In this document: one piece after another, positions 11,166-20,665 of the stretch | Numbering within the stretch: the first letter of the stretch is position 1 | Layout of the letters: every line of letters starts with the position of its first letter | From: Argentina anserina | Taxonomy: Eukaryota; Streptophyta; Magnoliopsida; Rosales; Rosaceae | Assembly: GCF_933775445.1 (NCBI RefSeq) | Contig: NC_065874.1 | Location: 27,040,501-27,104,500 of the forward strand | Direction: 5' to 3' | Length of the DNA: 64,000 bases | Notes under the pieces: generated by a model | Told to the model about the DNA's origin: nothing | Databases searched by the model: none | Seen by the model: only the letters and a program-made list of their open reading frames with translations | Position numbers and translations under genes: made by a program

Positions 11166-12396
11166 ACTTCAATAGTTGAACATAATGCAAACGTGGAGAG
11201 TTACATCCAGTACAAGACTCCATTCCAGCTCCAATTTCTTCCTTCATGGCATTATCCAATTCATGGATTCCAACAGCTGCTTTGAAAGACTTTGGGTCAA
11301 CATGATCAACATTCTTTGCCCTAGTGAGCATAGAATGATTGTTGTATGCTTGACCTTCATCTTCAGCAAACATCAACTCCTGTGGAAGAGTCTCATCACC
11401 ATTCACATTTGCACCAAATATATTTCCAACATTGATTTCATAAAAAATTCCAGCATTTTCTGCATTTCCATTTCCTACATTTCCATTCACTGCATTTCTT
11501 GCATTTACATCAACATTATTATTATTGTCACCATGTATTCCAGAATTACCACCTCCATCTTCACATACACTTCCATCTGCACCTACATTATCATTGTCAA
11601 CACCATTGTTTCCACTATTAACAACATTTTCAACATTTACAATTCCACTACCTCCATTGCTTCCACCAATTTCTCTACTAATAATATTCAAAATATCAGA
11701 ATCACCAGACAAATTCAAACTATCAGAACCACCAAAATTGTCGCTTTCATTATCATCAGTTCCTCCCCTATCAGTCACACCAAGAGAAACTGGTGAAGAC
11801 TGAGATGTAACATTAGTTGACCAATTCCACACTTGCTTCCCTTTATCAGTACCACTGTAGCTATCTGACCCTCTATAAGAACCTCCCCTAGCTACCATAG
11901 TTGTTATATTACTTGTAACACTGAACTGGACACCAATGTCTCTTTCTGCTGCCAACAACTGTGACATGAAGTCCTTCATAAAGATAGGAGTATCTCTAGC
12001 ACGAATTACTGTCTTTACAGTAGCAAATTCATTAGACAGTCCATTTAGAGCAACAATTATAATATCTTCATCACAAATTAACACTCTAATGGAGCTAAGT
12101 TGATCCCTTGCATCTTTAATCCGCAAGAGATACTTATCTACACTTTCAACACCTTGCTTAATAGTTTGGAGATCTGTTGCCAACTGCATAATATTTGCTC
12201 TTGAAACAATTGAAAACCTATCCAACAGAGCAGTCCAAGCCTCACGAGAAGATTTAGTACCCACCATCACTTCCATTGTATCTTCATCAAGAGTGGCCAT
12301 AAGAAGACCAATAAGAGCTTTATCACAAAACTTCCGGTTCTTAAACTCAGGATTGACCTCACATGTAACAATGCTATCTTCTAAAATAACAAACAT
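11146..12396 (-). pseudogene. copia gag joined to a pol remnant
   Basis: A 416-codon ORF. Residues ~1-160 carry the copia gag (UBN2-type) pattern: ALIGLLMATLDEDTMEVMVG, AWTALLDRF, QLATDLQTIKQG, YLLRIKDARDQL and the LNGLSNEFATVKTVIRAR segment. Residues ~165-330 are an Asn/Gly-rich low-complexity stretch. No CCHC zinc knuckle is visible. The end (NNHSMLTRAK, then NAMKEEI) matches the spacer before copia reverse transcriptase, so gag is joined to that point by an internal deletion that kept the frame open. Upstream (12397-12490) the gag start (SLVLEGSDMFAT) is in another frame, so the N-terminus is broken. Gag packages element RNA; this copy is presumably inactive. Confidence 0.85.
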
Positions 12397-12635
12397 TCCT
12401 GAACATGACTTAAAACCATCGAGGTAGCAAACATATCACTGCCCTCTAGAACTAAACTGACTTGAAAACTCCATTTTACAAAATTAGTCTCATTCAGCTT
12501 AACAATTATCATGATCAGAAGAGAGGTGATATCAGCTTACTGTGACTGAAACGTTATCAACTTTTCCTTTTCAAACAAACTCCACTTAGATTTACCAATA
12601 CTTCACATATAAGACTTCAAAAAACTACTATCCAC

Positions 12636-12868
12636 ATGCCACAACGGCTTCTACAGTCTCATTCACTTTCTGCAAGGACTTTTACAGTCAATTCCACTTT
12701 CTACACTCCACAAAGACTTTTACAGTCTACTCCACTTTCTACAATCCACACAGACTTTTACAGCCTACTCCACTTTCTACAATCCACAGAGACTTTTACA
12801 GCCTACTCCACTTTCTACAATCCACAAAGGCTTTTACAGCCTACTCCACTTTCTGTAACCCACAATTA
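12636..12868. repeat. 38-bp minisatellite in the copia leader
   Basis: Five to six units of exactly 38 bp, anchored by the word CTTTTACAG at 12679, 12717, 12755, 12793 and 12831, with TCCACTTTCTACA in each. It lies between the primer site and gag in element orientation. The 92-codon plus-strand ORF here is produced by the repeat. Confidence 0.9.
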
Positions 12869-13193
12869 CCTTGATGATTTACTCAAATTCTTCAATACTC
12901 ACCAACTGATCTAACTTCACGAACTCAATAACACTAGAACACCTTAGATCCACTTCAAGCATTAAAGATGAACATGATTCCTCAAATAGAGAAACGATAT
13001 CTTAATAGACAATAGCTAATCCATACTGTTTTAAGCACAAATCATAGAGGATCAAAACTCTAATGAGCGGAGCAGTATTAGCATAGAAAACCTAAGCTTT
13101 GATCAAGTTATGCATCAAGAGTAGAAATCGCGGAAGCACAAAATCATATACTAGTAAGGAAGCACAATACTAGTACCAGGATCAAGAGCCGAA

Positions 13194-13205
13194 GCTCTGA
13201 TACCA
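13194..13205 (-). promoter_or_regulatory. primer-binding site, initiator tRNA-Met
   Basis: The minus strand reads TGGTATCAGAGC directly next to the 5' LTR end, an exact match to the standard plant tRNA-iMet primer site. Confidence 0.95.
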
Positions 13206-13511
13206 TGATAACATGGAATCTATAACAAAGAACCCTAGAATTTAATGATTGAACAATATGAAGAAGAAGATGAACAACGAGAGAGAAGAAGAAACCTGGA
13301 GTAATTTTCTCTTTCCTCAAATATTGAAAGCTTACGGTTATTACAACACACACAACTACTTATAGGCTAAACGAAACATTGCATCAGTAAAACTAAAGGA
13401 AAATAGCTATTACAAATATCTTCTGAATTTTTTGCAACTGTAGCCATCACACTTAGCATTATTACCAAACTCACCCTTTGACTGAGAGAAGACTTTGATG
13501 CTTCATTAACA
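13206..13511 (-). repeat. 5' LTR of the copia derivative
   Basis: Closely matches 10738-11042, with small indels (for example CACACACA length, and CATTAACA against CAATAACA at the edge). Confidence 0.92.
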
Positions 13512-14432
13512 ACACTAACACATAGAGCCATATATCCAAACAATAATCCAACTTTTTACGCCAATTCACCAATTCGAAAACAAAAATTAAAATCATCTTC
13601 GTCAATGTTTTACTTCAACATAAATTTTGATAAAAAAAAAACGGAAAACTGATGATATCGAGCATAACAGCCAAATCAGGAAGAGAAACCATGAATCTAA
13701 GTGATAGGATTACCAAATCCGAGAGACAATACCAAACTTGTTGTGGATGCTGCACAGTAATGAGAGAAACATGAATTGCAAAATTGCACTTCTACTATAT
13801 TCCAATCCAGTCCATTCTTCAATTTTAAGCATAGGTAAACATCTCCCAACAATGTACACCAACTAGCATCTCGAACCACACATCAAACTGAAAGCTATGT
13901 CATGTAGCCATAATCATTAGCCTAAAAGAGAGAATCTCTTCTTCAAACTTATAAACTCCAATGATATTTAAAAAAAAAAGGACAAGTGATGACTATAAGC
14001 AAAACAGCATAGACCACAATTTCAATTCCATGATCTAAGAGCTAGAGAGCCCAAGCCTAAAAGAGATTACCCAATTCTCTAAATAGAGGAAAAGACGTGA
14101 CTACGGTTTGCTCAATTCCCTCCCTTGACGTCAAGCAAGTAGCTCGTGGGCAATCGACATCAAACTTGACTGCGAATTTTAATTTCATGTCGTCAATAGA
14201 GAGTAGCCATCGCCCCTAGAAGAAGCTTGAGTGACCCAGCCAAACAGCAAACCAAATCTTCAACGGAGACGAAGCAGGTCGAGTCGACTGGCTTCATCGA
14301 CATAGACAAAGACGACAAAAATCGAAGGGAATGGAGGAAGCAGGACTGTAAAAATTAGATATCACAATGATTAGGGTTTTGAATTGGGGGAAATCTGAAT
14401 TTGAAAAACATAGCTAGCTACAATGCGGAAGC
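13512..14432. other. intergenic or old copia leader, no gene
   Basis: No supportable ORF. Read on minus, it would continue from the primer site at 18241-18252 across the 14433-18184 insertion. It could therefore be the leader of the older copia element whose 5' LTR is at 18253-18443. That is inference from arrangement only. Confidence 0.4.
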
Positions 14433-14920
14433 TGTTAATGTAGTGAATTACTGCGCCGTAGTTCACCCCATTACTCTTCATCATGTTGCGCTCCTTACTC
14501 TCTTTCATGTCACAAGTAGCACGACTCGTCAGAGTGGAGACCACGGCGGCGTGGTCTCCAACTCTCTGATGCCTAAGTCAGGTGAATAGTAATTTTGGTA
14601 TAGTAACAGTAAGTGATAAAGATTACTTACCCTATGAGGTTAGGGGTTTGACCTTTAATAGTTGAGTTGATGTAGATCATTCAATCATCCTCCGATGTGG
14701 GACTTGGTCCAGTTGAGGTATTCTCTGGAGCTTCATTTGAGACGCGCGTGGGCGCATCCGTAGTCGGTTTAAGCCGCGGGGCGGCTCGTTGCACAGCTGG
14801 CTCCATGCCTGTACTGCGGGGTTGGACTGCTATTGAGCCTAAGTGTGCTAAAAAACAATAGATAAAGTTCTTCTTACCATAGTCGCACTGATTATGGCTA
14901 GATATGAGCCTATGCCAACA
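14433..14920 (-). repeat. 3' LTR of the non-coding element
   Basis: 488 bp. In element orientation it starts TGTTGGCATAGG and ends CTACATTAACA. It is longer than its partner, including a stretch around 14847-14878 (AAAACAATAGATAAAG) absent from the other copy. Confidence 0.85.
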
Positions 14921-15109
14921 AGTCTCCCCAAGTTCCCAGTCTAAGAGGCAATTTTTTGACGGGGGAGTTAAAATAAGCATTTTGCCCTAATCAGCGCTAC
15001 GGGGCCCGTTGGGACCCACCCGGAGTCCCCCCACTCCCCGGTTAAGAAATGACTCTCTCAACTGCGGAGTGTCAGAATGTCGGAGTGCGCATCAGAGATA
15101 ATGTTGCGA

Positions 15110-16400
15110 CCTTTGAGCGTAATGTGCCTTGGACAACTTTGAGTCACTGAGGACAAATGCGTTCTTTGAGTGTAGTGCGCGTATGACGGTTGTGAGTCTC
15201 TGAGGGTGTGATGCGTCATTTGAGCGCAGTGCACGTAGGACGGCTTTGGCCTATGAGGGCAAATGCGACTTCTTAGCGTAGTGCATGTAGGTTAAATGGG
15301 CATTGCCCGGAGGTCTGTAGGTCTAAGGAACGACTCGTCCTTGTTTTGGAGTGCGTAGGGGAATGTCGGCTGATGTGACCTTTGAGTGTAATGCGCGTAG
15401 GTCGGCTTTGAGCCGCTAAGTACTAATGCGTGCTTGGAGCACGATGTGCGTAGGATGGTTTTGGGCCACTGGTGGGGCGTAACGCATCATTTGAGCGCTT
15501 TGGTACGTATGATGGCTTTGAGCCACTGCGGGCGTAGTGTATCTTTTGAGCCTCTGAGGGCGTGGTAGGACGACTTTGAGCCCTGCTGGGGCATAGTGCA
15601 TCCTTTTAGCGCAGTGAGCTTAACGTGTAGGACGTCTTTGGACGCTGACGTTGAGCATAGTGCATCCATCTTAGCACAATGATCTAAGGTGTAGGATGTC
15701 TTTGGACGTTGACATTAAGCGTACTGCGTCTATCTTAGCGCAGTGATCTGAGAACGTAGGGCGTCTTTTGACGCTGACTTTGAGCGCAATGCGTCCATCG
15801 TAGCGCAGTGATCTGAGCGCGTAGGACGTCTTTTAGGGCTGACTTTGACCACAGTGCGTCCATTATAATGCAGTGATCTGAGGGCGTAGGATATCTTTTA
15901 GCACTGACTTTGAGTGTAGTGCGGCCATCATATCACACTGATCTGTACGCGTAGGACGTCTTTGAGCCACTGTGTGGGCGTAGTGTGTCCATCTTAGCGT
16001 AGTGATCTGAGCGCGTAAGACGTCTTTGGGCACTGACTTTTAGCGCAGTACGTCCATCATAGCGCAGTGATATGTGCGCGTAGGACGTCTTTGAGTTACT
16101 GTGTGGGCGTAGTGCATCCATCTTAGCACAGTGATTTGAGCGTGTAGGACGTCTTTGGGGGCTGACTTTGAGCGCAGTGCGTCCATCATAATACAGTGAT
16201 ATGTGTGCATAGGATGTCTTCAAGCCCTGTGTGGGCGTAGTGCGTCCATCTGAGCACGTAAGATGTATTTGAGCGCTGACTTTGAGCACAATGTGTCCAT
16301 CTTAGCGCAGTGATCTGAGCCTAAGGACGTCTTCGGACGCTGACATTGAGCATAGTGCGTCCATCTTAGCATAGTGCGTTCATCTTAGCGCGTGGGACGT
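15110..16400. repeat. ~65-bp satellite with dimeric higher-order pattern
   Basis: The word GTCCATC (or a close variant) recurs, ending at 15670, 15734, 15799, 15864, 15929, 15993, 16058, 16122, 16187, 16250, 16301 and 16364, a period of 64-65 bp apart from one shortened unit. From about 15930 to 16250 two unit types alternate: one with TTTGAGCCACTGTGTGGGCG-like text, one with GGGCACTGACTTTGAGCGC-like text. That gives a ~129-bp dimer. The part left of 15600 is a more diverged version. ORFs on minus here are repeat by-products. Confidence 0.85.
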
Positions 16401-17710
16401 CTTTTGGCCCATGAAGGCTAAGTCTCTCGCTCTTTGGCGAGGAAAGTAGTTCGGACTTAGTGATGTCTGAGATTGCCATAGTTTCTGTTGTTTAATGAAA
16501 CAGCCTGCATAAGGAATTTAATTGTTCGCTTGAACAATGGTTTAAATAGTTCCTAATTTCATTAGCACACTCAAGTAGCACAATCAAGTTTGATATTTAG
16601 GTATGTGTCACACATTCTCTAAACATATACGTGACAAGTATTTATAGTGAGTATGCTTGTAACGTTTAGCGTTTTGTGAACATGCATGTGAATCTCTAAC
16701 ACTTGGTAACTAAAGCATGGTATTAGCATATAAGATATGGCTAAGTACTCTTGCTAGCTAACTCTACAAAATATTGTATGAAGTGATTAGAAGTCATACG
16801 AGCATGCATATCAAGTGCGATATTTATAGGCATGCTTCATAGAGTAATAAAAAATCATGCTAAGACATGGTAATAACTCTTTGTTGTAAGAGTATGGGAA
16901 CATGACATTTTACTTATCTTATGTCGATTTGGAGTTGAGTTTCGCTCCATACAAGTACCCAAAATCATGTTGGAGTTGTCCAAGCATGACGTTTGCTCGG
17001 CGCTAGAGGGGTGTTTCCAAGCAATGCGCCAATCCGTAGTTGAGGTATCTTTTCCAAAGTAGCATGACTCTTGGTAGGAATAATTGAACCTCAAAACAAG
17101 CAAATGTGGTTAATATGTGTGTAATCACTAGGATCTTATATATTTGCTTTAGTGACATTTGAGCAAAGTATATGAGCGATGTTGTAGTTGACAATGTCAC
17201 AATGTATGACATGCTTGACAATATATAGAATGCTAGAGATATTTTTAATGAGGCACCGTGTGAGTGTTGCATGCGTTCTAGAGCCTATGTGCTATTAATG
17301 AAGCTATATATTAATTAAGGGTGACTTTGATGCATGTCTTCTGGTCTGTGAGGGATCAAGATATGGATGTGGAAAAGTACATGCATTAGTTCAATTTTGA
17401 CCCTTTCTTGGCGGTGGTTCAGTGATATACTTGTATAAACTCATGTGTGCATACATATGTATATGTCATGAAAGTGATGCATGGTTCATGTGGTTGTTTA
17501 AACATAGCATCCAGTGGTTGTCTAGCACTACGATGCGCATGCACGTTGATTGTAAACCAGTTTCATAATCAAGACTAACACTGAGCTGCTCTAGATTTGA
17601 GAAGGAACTTATCTTGCATTGTGCTTTAGCATTGTGCGTTACTACGCGTTGGTGTTGTAGTCCTTGCAGTTGATCTTGTGGTGACGGATAACTCATTTCC
17701 CGTTTTTTTT

Positions 17711-17720
17711 GCTGCGCCAA
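17711..17720 (-). promoter_or_regulatory. putative primer-binding site
   Basis: The minus strand reads TTGGCGCAGC directly after the 5' LTR. This implies a tRNA ending GCTGCGCCA; I cannot name the tRNA with confidence. Confidence 0.55.
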
Positions 17721-18184
17721 TGTTAATGTAGTGAATTACTGTGCCGTAGTTCACCCCATTACTCTTTTCTTCACCATTGCTCTATTTCCTATCATAAGTA
17801 GCAAAACTCGTCAGAGTGGAGACTATGAAAGCATGATATTCAACTCTTCAATGCCTAAGTCAGGTGAATAGTAATTTTGGCATAGTAACAGTACGTGGTA
17901 AAGATTGCTTACCTTATGAGTCAAGAGTTTGACTTTTAATAGTTGAGTTGAGGTAGATCATTCATTCATCCTCCGATGTGGGACTTGGTCCAGTTGAGGT
18001 GTTCTCTTGAGCTTCTTTTGAGACACGCATGTGGACGTGTCCGTAGTCGGTTTGAGCCGCGGGGCGACTCGTTGCACAGCTGGTATAGTTGGCTCCATGC
18101 CCGTACTACGGGGTTGGGCTGCTTTTAAGCCTAAATGTGCTAATAGTCGCGCTGATTATGACTAGGCATAAGCCTATGCCAACA
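17721..18184 (-). repeat. 5' LTR of the non-coding element
   Basis: 464 bp, partner of 14433-14920. Many differences are C-to-T or G-to-A, as expected from decay of methylated cytosines. Confidence 0.85.
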
Positions 18185-18240
18185 GAAGCAAACATAGAAT
18201 CTCATAAGCACACATCCACAAGAACATGACCATGACCATG

Positions 18241-18443
18241 GCTCTAATACCATGATAAGAATCAAGATTATTGAACTGAAATGCAAGCATAAAAGTAAAG
18301 AAACATAGAAACGGTAATGGACTACAATGATTTTCTCGATTAATTGGAGAATGGGGCTACAACAATTACATTATGGCTGAATATATAAAAAGACATAAAT
18401 GCCCTTGTGGCATAATCGTTATAAACCTAACATATTCTTAACA
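18241..18443 (-). mobile_element. older copia LTR with primer site
   Basis: The minus strand reads TGGTATTAGAGC at 18241-18252, one mismatch from the tRNA-iMet primer site. Next to it is a 191-bp block with ends TGTTAAGAAT and ATTCTTATCA (18253-18443). This looks like the 5' LTR of an older copia element whose interior was hit by the 14433-18184 insertion. No partner LTR was found. Confidence 0.55.
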
Positions 18444-19320
18444 AGAAAATGGTGCAAAAAACACTCCTCAATCCTCATTCCTCCTCTTAGATATCAAACA
18501 AAAATCCTTAAATAAGAAAAAGTTTTGTTCGAACAAAATGATATACAAATTGAACGCCACAACTCACTTCATTAATTTCTCTTGGTGTTGTCGTGGTAGA
18601 TCACTTCTGTGAGGTTTTTCTAGGGATATCTTTCTCTTTCGTGGTTGTTGAAAATTGTACGTTTTGCTGGGTGCATACACGAGAGTTCCAAATTTCATGG
18701 TTTCTTTAGTTATTATCTTAATTCATCATGACTCTTATTATCTTTCTCTTATTACGTGCTCCGCCTCCTCTTCTAGATCCGGCATTAAACAAAGATGACG
18801 ATGGGGGAATGAGCAATTAGTTTTGTTTGGTTGGTTATAAGATGTTGGAAAATGGCAGAATTAGCAATTGTTGAGGACGAGGGCATAACTAGAAAATCAG
18901 TAAATTTTATTAAAATTTTTTAATTAAAAATAATCAGCTGAATATCTTAGAATTTTTTTTTTTTTGACAATGAATATCTTAGAAATTTATTTACTACATT
19001 TAGCGGCATCCTCGAATTTTAAGCTTGGATTAGGTAGTGAGCAACTTAGATTAGTCTGGCACAGTAAATATGTTTTTTTTGGTTAAAGTGTTTTCTCCTC
19101 TCTGAAATTTGAAAAGTTGGATAACATATGATATTGATAATTTGATATTGACGGACGTAGAAGTAGATTTAACTCCAGTTTAATATATTGGTCATGAAAC
19201 GACAAGTAGCGTACTCCTGTTTCTGCTCTCTCTGGTTCTGCGTTTTGTAATCTAGTGCTTCTCACCTCAGTGAGACACTCCACACCCTATCCGTATTTCA
19301 AAGCCTCGGAAACTGCAACT
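18444..19320. other. intergenic, upstream of the ICR gene
   Basis: No ORF or element end supported. The last ~300 bases probably include the ICR promoter, but no single TATA box stands out. Confidence 0.45.
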
Positions 19321-20665
19321 AGATTAGAAGAAGAAGAAGAAGAAAAAGACCAAAGAAGAAGAAGAAGAAAGCTCACACTGTAAGGTAGTACAACACCACT
19401 CATTACTGATCTGCTCCTTATGTTTTTTTGTGTTCATGTTGTTTGGTTTTCTGTTGCTGGGGAAATTGGGCAAGATAGAGGAGAAGCGAAACCAACAGAA
19501 TCTCACTTGCATTTTTTCTGCATTTTTGTTTTGGAACCCAAATGGGTCTCTGTTTCATTGCCAAACCCAAACTGGGTTGGTGTTTTATTTTATTTTTATT
19601 TTTGGGGTTTTTATTTTTCATTTTTTTACTGAATTTCTTTCCCTGTCTAGGGTAAATGATGTTTCTTTGAAGCTTGTTTTGGGTGAAATCTGGGCATGAA
19701 AAAGAAGCTCATCTGCTACATGGTACAGTGTTAGCTCTTCTTTTCTTGCTCAAGAGCTTCATTGTTGCAGGCTTTTTTTTTTATGTTAATTATTTTATTT
19801 TAAATTTTAGAGAACATGAAAGTAAAGCGAATCTCGAAAAGTCTACACAATCTGGTTTTGTTTTCCCTCCGAGGAGGCCATTGTTTTAATTTTAAATATA
19901 TATCTGCATTGCTTCATTTGCTTGTTTTTTTTTCTGCAAATGCTGATTCCACCTTCTTCTTTTTGGGGTTGGTATTAGATCTGTTTGTGTTCGTTTGTTT
20001 CGATGGAAAATATTATGATAAATTTCCGAGAAAATTGTGTTTTGTGTTAAAGTCAAGAACCAAGCTTTGGTTGGTAGTTGTTTCAACTCCCCTCACTATC
20101 TATCAAAAAGGTTCGAGCTTTGTGTTCTTCAGTTGCAATCTAGTGCCCCATACTTCACGGAAAAACTGAAGGAGACAAATTGTGTTTCTCTATTATACAT
20201 AAGCGGATTAGCGGTGTTTCTTCATGAGTAGAAGAGGGGGTATTTCTGTAAATATAACCGATTTGCTGGAGATAACAATGATGGGCCTTTTGAGCATGGA
20301 TAGAGTGTGGAACTAGGTGGCAAGCATTTAAGAGGGTTTTTGGGATATTATTCATTCATTTCTGATGTGATACTCAAAATGAAAGGTTCATTGGTGTTTT
20401 GGGTTTGGAATATAGAATGGTTTGGTGCAATTTATGATTGACACATCTTTGCCATAATGGCCCTTTTTTTTTCCATGATAAGGTGCACATGCTCTTCGTG
20501 AACATATTTATTTCTCTTACATAGAAACATTGGATCCTCCTGGCCCAGCTTGTGATTTTGCCATAACTGTTTTTCAGGTCTTGTGGGTCAGAGGCATTCA
20601 AGTACTGGAGCTTTAGATTACTGTTAGCTTCCTCTCAACTTTGCTCCTAGCGAAAGCAGTCGAAA
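19321..20665 (+). other. ICR gene 5' UTR with leader intron
   Basis: A purine-rich (AAG)n leader at 19327-19370 is followed by a strong donor GTAAGG at 19380. A pyrimidine-rich tract ending TTTTTCAG at 20577 makes a good acceptor. The inferred UTR exons are ~19300-19379 and 20578-20665, with a ~1.2-kb leader intron. The many short plus-strand ORFs between them have no homology. Confidence 0.5.

Larger units (their letters stand above)
10738..13511 (-). mobile_element. copia deletion derivative with both LTRs
   Basis: A 2,774-bp minus-strand element with two ~305-bp LTRs about 95% alike by eye, flanked by perfect ACACT repeats (10733-10737 and 13512-13516). It has an exact initiator-tRNA-Met primer site and a GAGGGGGAG polypurine tract. 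Inside are a long leader, a gag-derived ORF and the last part of RNase H. Protease, integrase and most of reverse transcriptase are missing, so it cannot move on its own. LTR similarity suggests a fairly recent insertion. It could be mobilised in trans, which is inference. Confidence 0.93.
14433..18184 (-). mobile_element. non-coding LTR element (LARD-like) with satellite core
   Basis: Two direct repeats with TG...CA ends (14433-14920 and 17721-18184) enclose 2.8 kb without any recognisable gag or pol. Perfect GAAGC target duplications lie at 14428-14432 and 18185-18189. Orientation is minus: a primer site starting TTGGCGCAGC lies next to 17721, and a polypurine-like CTTGGGGAGACT lies just outside 14920. 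The LTRs are only roughly 85% alike by eye, so the insertion is old. Nearly half the interior is a ~65-bp tandem array next to the 3' LTR. The TTGGCGC primer start resembles Tat/Athila gypsy elements, so it may be a Tat-dependent non-autonomous element; that is inference. Confidence 0.85.

Noticed and set aside
11176..11803. Plus-strand ORFs of 206 and 92 codons
   Set aside because: They are the reverse strand of the Asn/Gly-rich part of the copia gag ORF; low-complexity Ile/Ser/Thr composition shows they are shadows.
15416..16289. Minus-strand ORFs of 60-118 codons
   Set aside because: Generated by the 65-bp satellite; the peptides repeat with the array and have no domain.
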